This document shows, piece after piece, positions 27,701 to 42,700 of a stretch of DNA of 64,000 bases. Position 1 is the first letter of the stretch. The number at the start of each line of letters is the position of its first letter. The notes below the pieces were generated by a model, which was not told the DNA's origin, ran no database searches, and worked only from the letters and a program-made list of their open reading frames with translations. This stretch comes from Stictocephala bisonia (taxonomy: Eukaryota > Arthropoda > Insecta > Hemiptera > Membracidae). Position numbers and translations under genes: made by a program. Location of the stretch: NCBI GenBank assembly GCA_035578905.1, contig JAQJVL010002181.1:1-64000 (forward strand), written 5' to 3'.

Positions 27701-30700
27701 TCTCCAGCAGATCCACAACGCAGCCTATTGATAGCTCTGCTAACCTTAACATTGGCTGTAACAGAACAAAATATTGTAAATAGTTTTTAACTAGCAAAAT
27801 ACCGATTGCACAAATACAATACAAGTGAACGTCACACAACACAAATATGTATTGTAATATATTTGTGCATTTTGCTTATAATATAATATATTTGTGTTGT
27901 GTGACGTTCACTTGTACTGAAAATATTGTAATAGTATTAATGTTTCATTTATCTTCAGTAGAACTTCTTTAATCCAAACTTCTGTAATCTGAATGTGCAC
28001 TAATCCGAACGCCACCACTAGAAACAAAAAAAAAGAGCATGTACATATCTGAGACAAGAAAATCCAATTTTAATCATCCAAACACTTATTCATCAATAAC
28101 TTATAAAATTAATTACTGTGGAATGTATTCATTATATTCCAGTTTTTATATAAATATTTACCAGGTTCAATTTCTCATTTTTATTATAAAAGCGACATTA
28201 TGAAATACATATGATCAGCAGTATAATTTTTATTTACTGTAGTTAATGTTTATATTGTATGTACGTTGTTGAATAAACAATATAATCTTTTACGCTGTAA
28301 AGCATTTCTCTATTTTCTTTAAACCATATTTTAACTTTTTATGTGAAAATAACAATATGTTCTGTAATCCAAACGATTTGATAATCCAAACACCCACCCC
28401 AGTTTTGGTCCAATAGCCAGAATATCTAAGGGACCAACAGCTTTATGAGGAATCCGAACCACATAGTATTGGTATGGTTTTCAACTAATTGACAAGTCTA
28501 ATACTCAGTTCTCTTCCCTACACAGAATCTGGAACCTAACTACCACCCAAGACTTCTTTAGTAGAGTCCATGTCGTTGGCAACCATTGAGCGTATGCCAT
28601 GTGGGTATTAAAAGGATACATCACTCATTACTCTTACTACAACTATTCAAGACTAATATGTACTTGAATAGTTGTAGTACTAACCCTTTCACTAAATATT
28701 AGTCGTTCAAGTATATTATGTAAAATCCATTCCAACAGCTGGTAAAATTTCATAAACAGCCATTATTTAAATTTAAACAGCTGTTACTTTTTGACTAATT
28801 TGAATTTTTCTTCGTGTTATTCTTATGGCCAAAAACATACTTTGAAGGCTTAGAGGTAAAAATATTGAACAATAAAGCCCTTATTGAACAACTACGAACA
28901 AGGGCAAATGTTTTGACACCTCAAGAGAAAAAAATTAAAATTCATCAAAAAAAAGAGAGGTGTTGAATTACCAAAAGCCGGCTTCACATATTTTACACTC
29001 TATTAGGATATATACACCACTGCACACAGGTATCACCTTGACATTGTGAAATTACTGTAAAGAATTACAAGCATGTGAAGTAATCGCAGTCAACTGCCTA
29101 CATAGTCACATTTCCTATCTAAAAATGAACTACAGATATTTAATTAATTCTGATGATAGTTCAGTCTGATAAAATTAGAAATTGAGACTCTTCTGGGCTA
29201 AGCAGATCTATTGGTACAACTGCCACTGCTCTCTTATATTCATTTTATATGAAAACTGTATGATTTTTAACTTGTTTGCATAGATCGATAATCAGAAGTA
29301 AGTTAGTGGAGATTAGCCCGATTCAGATAACCGATCTGAGGTTTTTTTCGTGCTATCAAACAGGTTATAACCTAAAAACATTATACAGGGTGACAATTAA
29401 GTCTTAGGACGACTATAACTTTAGTACAATGTATGTACAATGTAACAAAGTGGTATTGACCCACCCGCCCACCCATACACGCACAGTGGTATTGACCCAC
29501 CCACCCACCCATACACGCACAGTGGTATTGACCCACCCACCCACCCACCCATACACGCACAGTGGTATTGATGTACAGTGGTATTGTCCTACCCGCCCTC
29601 CCATACACGTACAGTGGTATTGTCCTACCCGCCCTCCCATACATGTCCAGTGGTATTGTCCTACCCACCCTCCCATACATGTACAGTGGTATTGACCAAC
29701 CCGCCCTCCCATACACGTAAAGTGGTATTGACCCACCCGCTCTCCCATACACGTACATTGGTATTGTCCTACCCACCCTCCCATACACGTACAGTGGTAT
29801 TGTCCTACCCGCCCTCCCATAAATGTACAGTGGTATTGTCCTACCCGCTCTCCCATACATGTACAGTGGTATTGACCCATCCGCCCTCCCATACACGTAC
29901 AGTGGTATTGTCCTACCAGCCCTCCCATACACGTACAGTGGTATTGATGTACATGTACTGTACAATGCCACTGTACGTGTATGGGCGGGCGGGTGGGTCA
30001 ACGAGAATGTACGTGTTTGGGTGGGTGGGTGGGTCAATGACAATGTACGTATATAGGCGGGTGCGTGGGTCGATGCTACTGTATGTGTATGGGTGGACGG
30101 TTGTGTCAATGCCACTGTACGTGTATGGGCGGGCGGGTGGGTCAACGAGAATGTACGTGTTTGGATGGGCGGGTGGGTCAATGACAATGTACGTATATAG
30201 GCGGGCGCGTGGGTCGATGCTACTGTACGTGTATGGGTGGACGGTTATGTCAATACCACTATACGTGTATGGGCGGGTGGGTGGGTCAGTACCACTATAC
30301 GTGTATGGGTGGGCGGGTGGGTCAATACCACCGTGCGTGTATATGTGGGCGGGTGGGTCAATTACACTGTACGTGTATGGGTGGGCGGGTGAGTTAATAC
30401 CACTGTACGTCAATGGGCGGGCGGGTAGGTCAATACCACTGTACATGTTTGGGCGGGCGGGTGGGTCAATGCCACTGTACGTGTATTTTAATAATTTTAA
30501 ACGTTATAACTTTGAAATTTTTTTAAATTAATAGTTCCTATTCAATAAGATATGACAAGTTATATGTCATAAGATCTTTGTAATGTACTAAGTTCAAGAT
30601 GTAATTTTATTCTCCGCTCAATGGAACTGGTTGACAGAGAGAGAATAAAATTCAACGTCTAGTTTCTATTCAATTCAAATTTGCGAAAGATACCCTTTAT

Positions 30701-33700
30701 TTCAAAATCATTGTATCGTTATTGTATTGTTAGAGATTTATATTCTTAAAATTTTTATTATATTATTAAAACACTGACTCGTTGAAAAAGTCCAACCTAT
30801 ATTTTAAGAATACACTTTGTATTTTGATTTTCCTAAAACTTAAAGAAATGTTCAAATTTAGGGGAATCTAATCTCATATCTAACATCAGTATGTTGTTCA
30901 ATATTATGCTCTTCTATATTAAACCTAGTTTTAGAATAACATACCTCACTGAGAACTCGATTATCCCCTTTTTTCTTCACCAATTTCTTGGCCAGTTTTT
31001 CCAATCTCATCAAAAACAGGCGATAGCCTTTTAAAAGGCTTTTTTCAAAGTCTTGGAGCTGTTTAGTATCCTTTTTCACTGGAAAGTAAAAAAAGTAATT
31101 ATTTTAATAATGCAATGAATTAAAAAGCTTCAGGATTTGACTATGCCATGTTGCTATAACTCATCAAAATAAAAAATATCTCAACTTTAACAAATTAATT
31201 CTTCGAATCTCTGTTTTTGAATTAAAACTTCATGTTTCATTTTGTGCGGTGTTATAATTTTATTCATACAATTTACAGTATATATTCTTCATACATTTTA
31301 CTAAGCACCATAAGGAAGAACAAATAATTTGCATTTTACTTACAGGCCACATTCGTCAATCCAACTATTTAACAGAGAGCAAATAAATTTGCTTATCTGA
31401 CTAGTTTTGACCACAATCTACCAAATGTTACCTACTTGCTGTTTCCGGCAAAGCGCTCATCACACCTAACGGATCCAACCAGCTACCTGATAAAGAACTT
31501 ACGACCCTCCCACTCATTAATGGTACATCTTAATGGGCCTACCCACAGTATATCTTAACGTTTTTACATCCAACAAATGGTGCTATCATAAAAAAGTGTA
31601 TTTTTCAGAAAAAGCCTTGTTTAAATGCATGCAATATATATATATATATATATATACATACATATTTGAATGGAATGCAACTGTATTTGAATGGAATAAT
31701 TTGTCAACATTTCAAAGCAATCTGTTAAGAACTTTCAGATTATAAGTTTTTGAACAGCCGAACATATATTTCTTAATATGTATAAAGAAAACAGCTTTGC
31801 TGACCAATAGGGAGAACAAATCCTTTTACCTTATGGTATATATATAATATGCCTTCCTCAATCCTAGACAAAGTTGCTTTGCTATTTAAAACAATTTTTT
31901 TTAATAAACAAAGATTGGTTATGGTTTTCAAAACCAACATTTTAAGGACATCTGTGGGTGAAAAAACTCCAAAAAAGACATGCAAGAAGAACAATGGGCA
32001 TTTTTCCAACATAAAAATATATCATACTTAAAAACTAAAACTCTTGGAATAAGAATATAAGTGCACGTAAAAGAGAACTCCAGAAACTTTTTTAATAAAA
32101 GATCCTTATTTAATTAACTATACAAAAAAATAAAAGTCAATTTTCAAAAAACGTGTTGAAAAAGCAAAACTGAGATTGAATAGTTCTGTTATAAGACATC
32201 AAGAAATAAAGACAAACTGCCTGGAGAGTTGCAAAAAAATTAAAGAAATAATACAGAACAAGCACCAAACAGAATATATATTGACACATTAAAATTATTT
32301 ATTGTAAACTAGCAGAGTACTCGTCCTTCGTATAGGGTAAGAACCTTAATCTTACCACTTTATCTTGAAAGTTAGGTATGGTAAGTACCTACTAGCATCT
32401 GTATAATGCAAAAGTAGGTTGTGGTTGCAAATTGTGCTTAAAATTTCTGAATAAGTACACTACCCAAGTGTCTCTATTTAAATAATATTTATGTAATTGT
32501 AAGCAGCCTGTGCATTACATTTTTAGCACATATAGGAGTTTTAGCATCAGAGGGGAATCTTTCCATCGCTGAGCTGTCTTATTTCCTGGGCTTGACTATC
32601 TTTCAGCTTCAAGTGTTCAACTTTCACAACAGTGTTTAATTGAAAAAAATAAATGTAATGAACTGTTCCAAGAGAAACGCTTTATTAAACATTCAATTGA
32701 GTTTGATAAAGCAGAAATCCCAGCCAGCTCAGAACATTATTTTGAAAGGTAAGTTTTAGAAGCCATATAAATAAAGAAACATAAAAATAAAACCCTGAAC
32801 TAAGACCAAGGATTAGAACTTAGCAACACATGGTTACCGATAATCAGCAAGCTAAAAGTACTTGAAGATTCTACGGATAACATAAACAAAGACAGTGAAG
32901 AAGGGTCTAGAATATTAGTCCACTAACGCACCACGGCACATTCCTCAAATAATAGGCCACCCGACCCTATATAACCTGAGGCCCAGACTTCTCCACTACA
33001 GTACTACTCACAGTTCTAGGTGTGATAGTGCGTGTTGCACTGAGGATGATACTCTATAACGAGGCCGAAACATCAGCTCCTGATGTTGTTATAGTGTACA
33101 TAGTTTAAAGCAGTTCAACTCAGAAGACCACGATAGTGATATTGATTAAATTGGCAGTGGAAGCTTCTCCAGGAAAACTGTACAAGTTAGTTTATTTGCT
33201 ATTTATTTTTTATATTATTATTCATTGCATTATTGTTATTATTAATTTTTATTTGAATTCTAAAAAATAATTTAATTTAATTCTTCTGGGCTTGATTCAT
33301 TAATCTTAACCAACCAATGATCACTGCTGCTAATGACATAGTAAGTGACACTTGTTAGTGTGCTGCCAATCCATGGCCTGTTGACTTCTTAGTTGCTATG
33401 ACAATATGAAACGGAATAGAGTGAGGAAAGAGTAGTTCTCTCTCTAACTTCCACATCTAAGTCATCTCTCTTGCACATTTGCATTCAGTAGGTCACTTTC
33501 TAGGTGGCCTATCTATAGTTGGACTATTTGATGCTACTTGATGAAGAAAATAGTATATCTTATTTTACTTAATTATTAAATAGTCATGTACAAACAAAAT
33601 TACATTTGACAGTTGTCTCCTGATGTTTTATCTGGTATGAAGGCAAGATGTCTTTGAAGACTTCAGTCAGAGATAATATGACCAGTTTATGGACAGTAAA

Positions 33701-36700
33701 CCGAACTTCGTACTTGCACTGGTACATGGTATCCATTAGCAAAGCGATGTTTTTTATCTGAAAATAACATTTTCACTATTGAATAATCTCTTCAATGTTA
33801 CATTCTGTAATACAAAAAACTATTACTTAGTAAAACCTCACTAATTCGACCCTTTATGGACCCAGAGGTTGTAGTTTGGGGGTTGTTGAACTATCCAGAG
33901 CATTGCAATTTTTAATGGGTTTTAGTAAATGAACACATGGTAGACTTGAGTTACATCATAAATTTATTACTTACATTTATATAGTTATTGTGTCTGCAAA
34001 GAAATCTCGAAAATCCAACACATACAGTCCAGCTAATTGAAAATAGTTTTTCTTGATTCAGCACCTGGCTGCTTCAACAGGGAGTTGTTGGAGGAATAAA
34101 ATATCTATTAAAGACGATCCTTGTTGTTACAAACAACACAATGTTTCTTCAATTTATTTCACAAATAATCTAAAGCCAGCTAGACTTTCATCCCAACAGC
34201 CGTTGACTGTCGAGTTAGTGAGGTTTTGCTATATCAAAGTTTAACTCAAGATCCTACTTAAACACAGTTGAATAAAAATGTAATATATAGGAGAGGAAGG
34301 GTATCAGCAAACTCACCTCAAAAGATAAGTCCACTAACATAATACAAAGGAGAACATATAAACACATACCACAAATGTACAGTACCGCTGAGACAATTTT
34401 CAGGTCAACAAAGAGGCTGGTGCCTTACTCATTATCTTCTGCACTGGGTGAAGGTACCAGTGGTTCTGAAATGAAAATGTTTGTTATGAGTTTTGTTTTA
34501 TATATGTTTTCCTGTATATTATGTTAGTGAATTTGTCATCACATATAATTAAGCTAACTAAGCAAAAAGTAATAATTCTTGTAGAATATTGTACTATATT
34601 GACAAAACAATACTAACATTAAAATTCCAGTAAAATAAGTACAGGGACACTATGTCAAATCAACCTCTCTCTCTTTACTTGTCTAACAAAAGAAAATCAG
34701 TGTTAAAAATCAATGAACAAAACATGTACATTGATTATAAAAAATAAATAAATTTAAAAATTATAGTACCATGTGTTTGTGGTTCCTTTCAATTCTTATT
34801 TATAGTGATATTGAATCTTAAAGTTGCTTCTATATTTACCCTGGTTTGTGGATCCTCAAGTAGACTACTGGCCAGCACTCCGATACGAAGTTTATATTGT
34901 GTCACTAGCTTTTCTCTGCGCGCCAAAATCTCAGCAGTGCTAAGTGGGCCCTCCACGTGTTCGTCTTCTTCTACCTCAGGCAAATCTATGTCCCGATCTG
35001 AACCTTCAAACTTTTCTGGAGTTTCTTCAGTTTTGTCATCATTGCTTTCTTCTTCTTCCTCTTCCGAATCTATGGTAAACAATACAATACTAAAAACTAG
35101 AATACTTTCATAAAAGTTTAGTGGTTCCATAATAAGATGCCCGCAAACTCTCAACGGCTCTAAGTGATAATGGAAAATTTTTTACTCGGCTTCTTTTTTA
35201 AATTTACAGTTTATTATATACTTTAAGATCACAAATTAATGTTCTAGGAATATGAACATTTCAAAATAATAAAGCATTTTTTTGTGACTTAACATTTTAT
35301 GTGCAATACAGTTCCATGATATATGGTTTGTAAATATTTCTTTCTAGGCCTCAAGTTACGTGACAAAACCGGTTTGTTATTTTAGGGTTACGTTTTTCTT
35401 AAATAAGTTACTTCTGTTACTGAAAACTAACGATTACAACAATATCCCATCTTAGCTAACTATCTTTAAAACGTCTCTTATTATAAAATGGTTGATTGAT
35501 TGCTTACTTAGGATTAATGTTTGTAATTTTTTTCATGGCTTTTCAAACTGTTTTCAAAGAGTAAATAAATATTATTGGTATTCATGTGGTAATTTATGAA
35601 CAATCAGTTTTGCAGATTTACTCAATCAAATTCTATTTTCATGGTGGAGTTACTCAGCAATTCTTATTAATCAGCAGTTGCCGGCATGTGGGTTTAGTGG
35701 CTAAGGCTTTGGACTGCATGGTCCAAGGTTCAAATCCCCACTGAGCCAACGGTTGGTACTTCACTTGTTGAATAAAGTTCACGCACAGGCTTGCAAGCCC
35801 ATGTGAACTAGCGAGTGAAGTTTTTAAAAAGCGAGTTTATAAAAAAAATTGTACTAACAGTTTATTTTATTCAAATCATTAATCAAGGAAAGGAAAGCAG
35901 TATACTTGGTAAACTGTAGATAAAAATACATTCAGATGAGAAAAAACAGAACTGGTTTTATTCAAATCATAATCTGTAACAGCCATATGACATTCTTACA
36001 TATGAGACGCTGGCACAACTTTTTGCATATTTTAAGGCGAATATTAATCCGGTTATATAAGTGTAGGATAACCTGTGTAAGTCTGGTTACTAACTGAGTT
36101 CGACAGTTCCTCAGAGAGAGCCATTTATTAATAGTTCAATAGCCAGGGCAACTAAGAGACCTACAGCTTCACATGGAATCCGAACTATGTAGTATTCAAT
36201 TCAAATTGGTCTGCTTGTTAGCTAATTGACAAGCCTGATACTCAGTTTTCTCCCCTACAAAACATCCGGACAATGACTACCACCCAACATGGGATAGAAA
36301 TCATTGAGTGGACACCATGTTAGTGTTGAGATGATTGAGTATAGAACATATTGCCTACAATCTCCACAAAACTTTATCCCCAAGGAGCTGGGTTACAGCA
36401 CTGCGCCACCAGTAGCAACATATACATGTGCACATTTTTTCTCCTGTATAGTTTGTTGTATCACTAAACAAAATCATAATTTCTTGAACTATATAACACT
36501 TGCATTATTTTAGCTATCTTGACAATTTTATTTTAGAAATATAATGATGTTTTATACTCCCTTTTCCTTTATTGGAAAACTATTTTTAAAAATATAAAAT
36601 TGTGCAAAACAATACTTTAATATTTTTATTTAGGCCTTCAAAATACCCTGGTTTATTTTTCAAACATGATTTTATGTTTGTTATGTCCAAACATTCATTA

Positions 36701-39700
36701 GATTTTATTCTCCAGTATTTTATAACAAATATCCATAAATTGGTAAAAAATCTCATACAAATTTGGGAAAATTCAAAAAAGGGTTGAAAGTTAAGTAGAC
36801 TTTTAACATTCTTTTACAAAAAATATACAAGCCTAATAACATTTTAAGTAATGACCGTAATGGGAAAAACAGCATGAGAAAATTATAAATTTATCAAATA
36901 TGTGTACTTTGAAACATATCTGAAAATATAATGCCACAGCACTGTATTTCTCAATAATGCTTCATGTCTGAAAATTGTTTTATTTCAACATTACAAAACA
37001 TATATTGTTCATAAACAACAATGAAAACATTAAACTTAACAAATATAAAATACTGGGTTTAAAACTTTTTAAATCAAATAATTAAATCTAAAATTAGGAA
37101 ATAAGAATATTTTTATCTATGAGGATTTTTTTTAAGAAATATCAATATTTTCCTATTTTGTGAAAATTATAAGAATTTAATTCAAACAATACTTATTTCT
37201 TCTAAGCCTAACTCACCAGTATGAACATATTTTGCATGTCAGGTGTCCAGTAAATGTAAAAGTTTATAAATCTGAATTTACAAATTAAGTTACCAGAAAT
37301 TCTCCTTGTACCCAAACACATCTTTAGAACCAATCTTAAATAATATTATACATTAATTAGAAATATGCTTACAATCTTCTTCAACTGTTCGCTGCTCCAG
37401 ACCTTTGGCAGTTTTAACTGGTAAAAGATATCGAGTCTTTTTTGGTTTCTGGCTCTCTAATTCAATTTCCCTTTCATATTTCTCTTCAATAATGTCAATC
37501 TCATCATCAATGTTTTTTCGTTTCTTTTCCTTCTCTTTATAATTGCTATTAACAAAGAGAATTATTGCTTGTAACTTATAACAATTACTAAACAATAAAA
37601 AATGTTAAATTTGTTCTTATCTTTGTAGTACGTGATGTAAGAGGGTTGTCTGTAAATTAAGGTCTCCAGCCCACTCCTGATGTAATGGAGCTAGATAGCG
37701 TAAATCTGACACCAGCCCTATGATCCTCACTTCTCCCATCACTATTCCGACCGGTTGCCATTTTCTTACAACACTCAGTCTTAGCTTGGCAGCCGATGAA
37801 GATGGCACAGAAAATTGATGCTTCCGCCAAGTGTGAATTAGATTTCTGTGGTTTAAAAGGACAACCCCTATTGAAATCCATCGCCTGTTAACCAGAGTAT
37901 GAAGAGAGGTGTATGGACATTAAAAATGTATGTAATGGTGTAGGGAGTTTGCAAAGGGCCGTACAAATGTTCACAATGAGGCCGGCTACTGTCAGATGAG
38001 CAGTGACGAAAGTAAAGGAACTTTATCATTGTATTACTGCGCAAGAGATTGCTGAACAGTTTTGGACAAAATTTTTACGGATATTTTGAAGTATCACAAG
38101 GTGGCGCCAGGTGGGTGCCCGGATGCTTATGAACAGAAAAGGAAGCGTATTGAAAGTGCTTGTGAGTTTCTGTAACGTCACTGGAAAGAGAATATGATGA
38201 ATATTTAGATTTGATTGTTACCAGGAATAAGACATGGATTCACTATTTCAAGCATGAGACTAAAGAACATTCAAAAAAATGGCAGCAGTTCTCCAAGTGT
38301 CGAAAAGTTCAAGCAAACACATCAGCTGGGAAGATGATGGCTTCTGTATCCTGCAACAGGAAAGGTGTTCTAATGATTGAATTCCAGGAAAGAGGTACAA
38401 CAATTGCCGTAGAAAGATACTGTAAGACACTAACAAAGCTACGCCGGGCTATACAATACAAAAAGTCATCTGACAAAGGGCGTTTTTTCTTTGCACAATG
38501 GCAATAGTCTCCCTCGTGTCACCACAATGGACCTCATCACCAAATTTAAATGGGAAATCATTGGCCATCCTCCATACAGCTGTGATTTGTTGTAACTAAC
38601 TATTTGTTCCACAATGTGAAAAAACACTTGGAGGGAATGAGATTCTCGAATTATAAAGAGCTAAAGGCAGCTGTCAATTAATTCCTGCGTGAGTCAGGGG
38701 GAAAGTGATTTGACGAGAGTATAAAAAGCTTCCGGAGCGACTCTTAAAAGTGTTTTGATCATGATGGCAACTAGGCTGAAAAATAGAGAAAAATCCAAGG
38801 TTTCAGAATATGCAATTGAGTTTTCAATAAATTGATACTTACTATGTAAAAATGTTTTGGAGACCTTAATTTAAAGACAACTCTAGTATTTTTATAGCAA
38901 TATATAAATAAAATTTGTTACTGTTATTCTTTTGATTTCTGTGATATTATTTACCATGATCTAAATGATGTTATATAAATTAACTCCTCAAGGAGTTGTG
39001 GGACTTTCAAGGATTAATCCTTCGCCGTGGAATGATGTAAATGGTGGATCATAATCTGTTAACCCAAAATACCTTTCATTTGAAAACAAATGAATGTTCT
39101 ATAAGGCGTTCTACTGTGAACAGATGTAACGCCAAAAACTGTGAACAGCGCTGGGAAAACCAAGGTGGTGTTGCCACGTCGCTATCCACTAATCCACTAA
39201 AACAAAGCTATATGGTTATTTTTAGCTATGATGAATCAAAGGGTTTTAAAAGAGCTTTCTTTACTCAGGTTACTTATGTACTCACACAAAAATAAACTTG
39301 GTGACAGCCAGTTATTTTTACGGTAGTTGTCCGTAAACTAAAGTCTCCAATGCTTTTACACACAGTAAACATTTTATTGCAATACCAATAACAGATTCTA
39401 AAATCTTAGATATTTAGCTATTTTTCAACTCAGTCCCCATCTTGATCAATGCAATTTTGGAGTCACTCCAAAAACTTGTTCATACTCACATCATGCCTCT
39501 CTCCTGCTGACTCATGCAGGAAAGGGATTGTCACTTGAAAATATTGTTCCTTCCAAGTTGTGTTTGAAGTTGAGGAACAAATAGGAGTTAGTGGTGCCAA
39601 ATCGGGGCTGTAAAGAGGATGGTCAATAATTTACCACCCAAATTTGGAGATGAGATCCAGTTCAAGCGACGTAAGTCCAGCGAGCGTTGTAATGGTGTAA

Positions 39701-42700
39701 ATAAATGCCCTTTGATAGCCCAACCAAATTTCACTCATGGTAGTTTTAGGCAGTCTCTCACACAGTGATGTGCCAATCCACAAGCAAAAGTTCCTCAACT
39801 TTCATTACTGTTTTGTCCAAAACTGATGGACGGTCTCGTCATGTACCTTTGTTTGGCCTTCAGCAAACTCCTTACACCACTTAGGCACATTTTTTATGTA
39901 CAAACAAATCAGTCAACTGGTGATGGATTTTAAATGTGGTTGACCCCTTAAACCACAGAAATCTATTTACAGATCACAGAACACACTTGGTGGGAGCGTC
40001 AATTTTCTGTTGCATCTGTAACGGCTGCCAAGCCAAGACTGAGCGCCGCAGAGAAGTTGTGACTGGCCAGAATAGTGGTGGGGAAAGCAAGGAACACAGC
40101 ACTGATGTGAGATTTACACCAGTTCACTCTGTCGTAGTGGCAGTTCATTGGAGACCTTAATTTACAGACAACCATAGTACTATTGGACATTCCTTGGCTT
40201 TAACTGAGTTCAAGCTGAAAATGATTTTATGTGCGACTTGTTTTTTTTTTTAAGTGGGAGGAGGTGAGAGCGTGGCAGCCTGTCACACTGTCTCTTCCAG
40301 CACTATTTAGCCGCCAATTCATATTTTTATAACTTTTCAAATACAAGTCAATTTAAAATCACTGTATTTACTTCTACATATAAAAGTAATATTCCATAAC
40401 AATTGATTTTATAAGAATTACAAAGTGACAAAACAATTAATTTTATGATCACTAGAAGAAAAGAAAACAGGAAATTGATAAGAACTTTTTTTGTTGTAAA
40501 GTTAAAATTCTGAAACCTAAACAACTTATACAAAACATTACTGACAACAATTTATTAAAATCTAAATACAACACATTAACAGGTTTTTGAGTAATAAAAA
40601 AGTACATCTGATGAAGTAAAATTTTGTTATTTTATTGTTCCTACTAGGATGACAATTATTGAAACTTAACACATTCAGTTCTATGTGGCCGTAAAGTCAG
40701 CCACGCTGTCCGACCGCTAGTGGCTGTGTGGTCGTCTAGTCGGCCAAGCGGTCGTCACTGGTTGTGGCTGATGGCCGTCTAGTCGGCCATATTGTCTTAT
40801 TCTTATTATTGAATCAGTCTTCGCCCAGCCTTTGCCGGATTTGCTTGCTAGTAGGTCCCGCACTTTTGCAGTATCCTACGAGTAGGGCGTGGTTTTCAGT
40901 TTTCGGTTACAGTTATTTTTGGAGTCTCTATTACTGTTTTTAATTTATATTTTTGATAATTTAGGAATAAAGTTAAGCAAAAAAGATGTAGAATGTACTG
41001 CAAATAAGGAAAAATTTAAAATACTATATTTATGTTCTACAAACACCCTGACCAACCTGTATTGTGTTCTGTAGCATATTTTGAAAAATTTATCTCAGAT
41101 TAGACTAATTGTGAGAAAATCTTAGAAATGGACCTGATAATAGTATTTTTTAATGTTTTTCTTTTGTTTTACTTACTTCCGTATATTACTAGCTAGTTTA
41201 TTACAAAATAAAGTGGTGTAAAAAATCTTGGACGTTAATTTTTCGGCAAAGTCGTTCACCAGGGGCTGATGGCCGAGACGGCCTTACATAAAAATTAATT
41301 TTTTTGAGCCTTTCACATATACAAAATACTTCTGACAGTCATAAATCAACACTACACAGTCAAAAAAATGAGTTTTTGAAAAAAAATGTTCAGCCATTCG
41401 AGTAAGTTTATAATTTATATATGCAGTCACACATGGTGAAAACGAAAATACGGCCTTAGCACTGAATGTGTTAATAGTTAAGTATTGAAACAATTAAAAG
41501 AGGAAAACAATGGGACTTGATTTTTTATAGTTCTCTCAGTTTCTCAGTAAACAATCTTCAAACTTAGGTAAACATAATTTCTGCACTGACGGTGTGGTGC
41601 ATGCTTCTTTGGAATTAACTTAATATAAAACATGAGTTGACATAGTTCCTTGACTATCCAGACTAAACCATTGTGCTTAAAATTAAATGATCTATACAAT
41701 AGCAGTATGTTTTACATTTCCTACAAATCAAAGAATTTTTCATTTTACTCAAAATATATACATCCATTTAATAAATAATTAGAAACCATACACATGCCTT
41801 GGTTTTAACCTGCTAAACAATTAAAATACCTTTTTTTGTTGTAGAGTGAGTAACTTGGATTGGATACTGCCTTTTTTAGAAACTCTAGGTCTTGTTTATC
41901 AATCATTTGAAGCAAATTTTCACTATCAAAAGTAACATCTTTACTTGATTCTTCATCATTAGGTTTTCTTGAACAATTTGGTTGTGATAAAGTAATCTTC
42001 CTTTTCTTTTTCTTAATTTTACCTTGTCTGTAAAGTTTAGTCTTATTAATATTACTTTTCTTGATTTGACTTGTTTTCGACTTTTTTCTTTTCTGAAACA
42101 GAACATACATAATTGTTAGTAAATTAATTTATCTATTAGCGTAGTATTAGCAATATTTTGTTTTAAAACTTCTAAAACACTTTAAAAAGTTCTATCTCTT
42201 GTCTTTTATTTTTACCTTTGATCTTCTTAAATGTTTAGATAGAAAGTTGAAATAGGCTTACAGAGGGCAAGAATACTAATCCAGTACAGATTTGGCTACA
42301 GGCAACTAAGTAATACAATTTATACTAGGCCTATCTGTTTCTGAGCCTGACTATTTTTCTTTTTTTTCACAAAATACGACCTCACAATTTAATTGCTACC
42401 AACACTCCAAAATAATTTTTTCTCTGCATTTTCAAAAAGACATGATACCATTACTGGCATTGCACAGTGCAAAATATTTGCTATAATATTCGTTGAGTTG
42501 CAAGTTATAAATACTCACTTAAAATGTTCAAGCAACTGAATAAAAGGACCCATATCCATATTGTAGTATAGCATTAGAAATATGTATATGATAGCTTAAA
42601 TCACAGAAATCAGATCCACAATGCATTTTTGTTTGCCTTTTGTGTATTACACTGAAAGTGATACAACATTCTGTGAATAACAGCTCAAAAAAAGTGCAGA

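Noticed and set aside
28681..28720. CTAACCCTTTCACTAAATATT as another TTAA element end
   Set aside because: The flank is CTAA, and no partner terminus was found nearby.
29381..30531. Frames of 317 and 268 residues over the palindrome
   Set aside because: Same reason: tandem 36-base units in inverted orientation give matching frames on both strands.
35701..35745. tRNA gene from A-box and B-box matches
   Set aside because: The cloverleaf is not intact and the sequence continues into a SINE body with a second copy at 1501. The same holds for 18731.
37617..37881. Two overlapping minus-strand frames
   Set aside because: They lie in the leader of a mariner whose transposase is on plus; the same DNA recurs in the second mariner.
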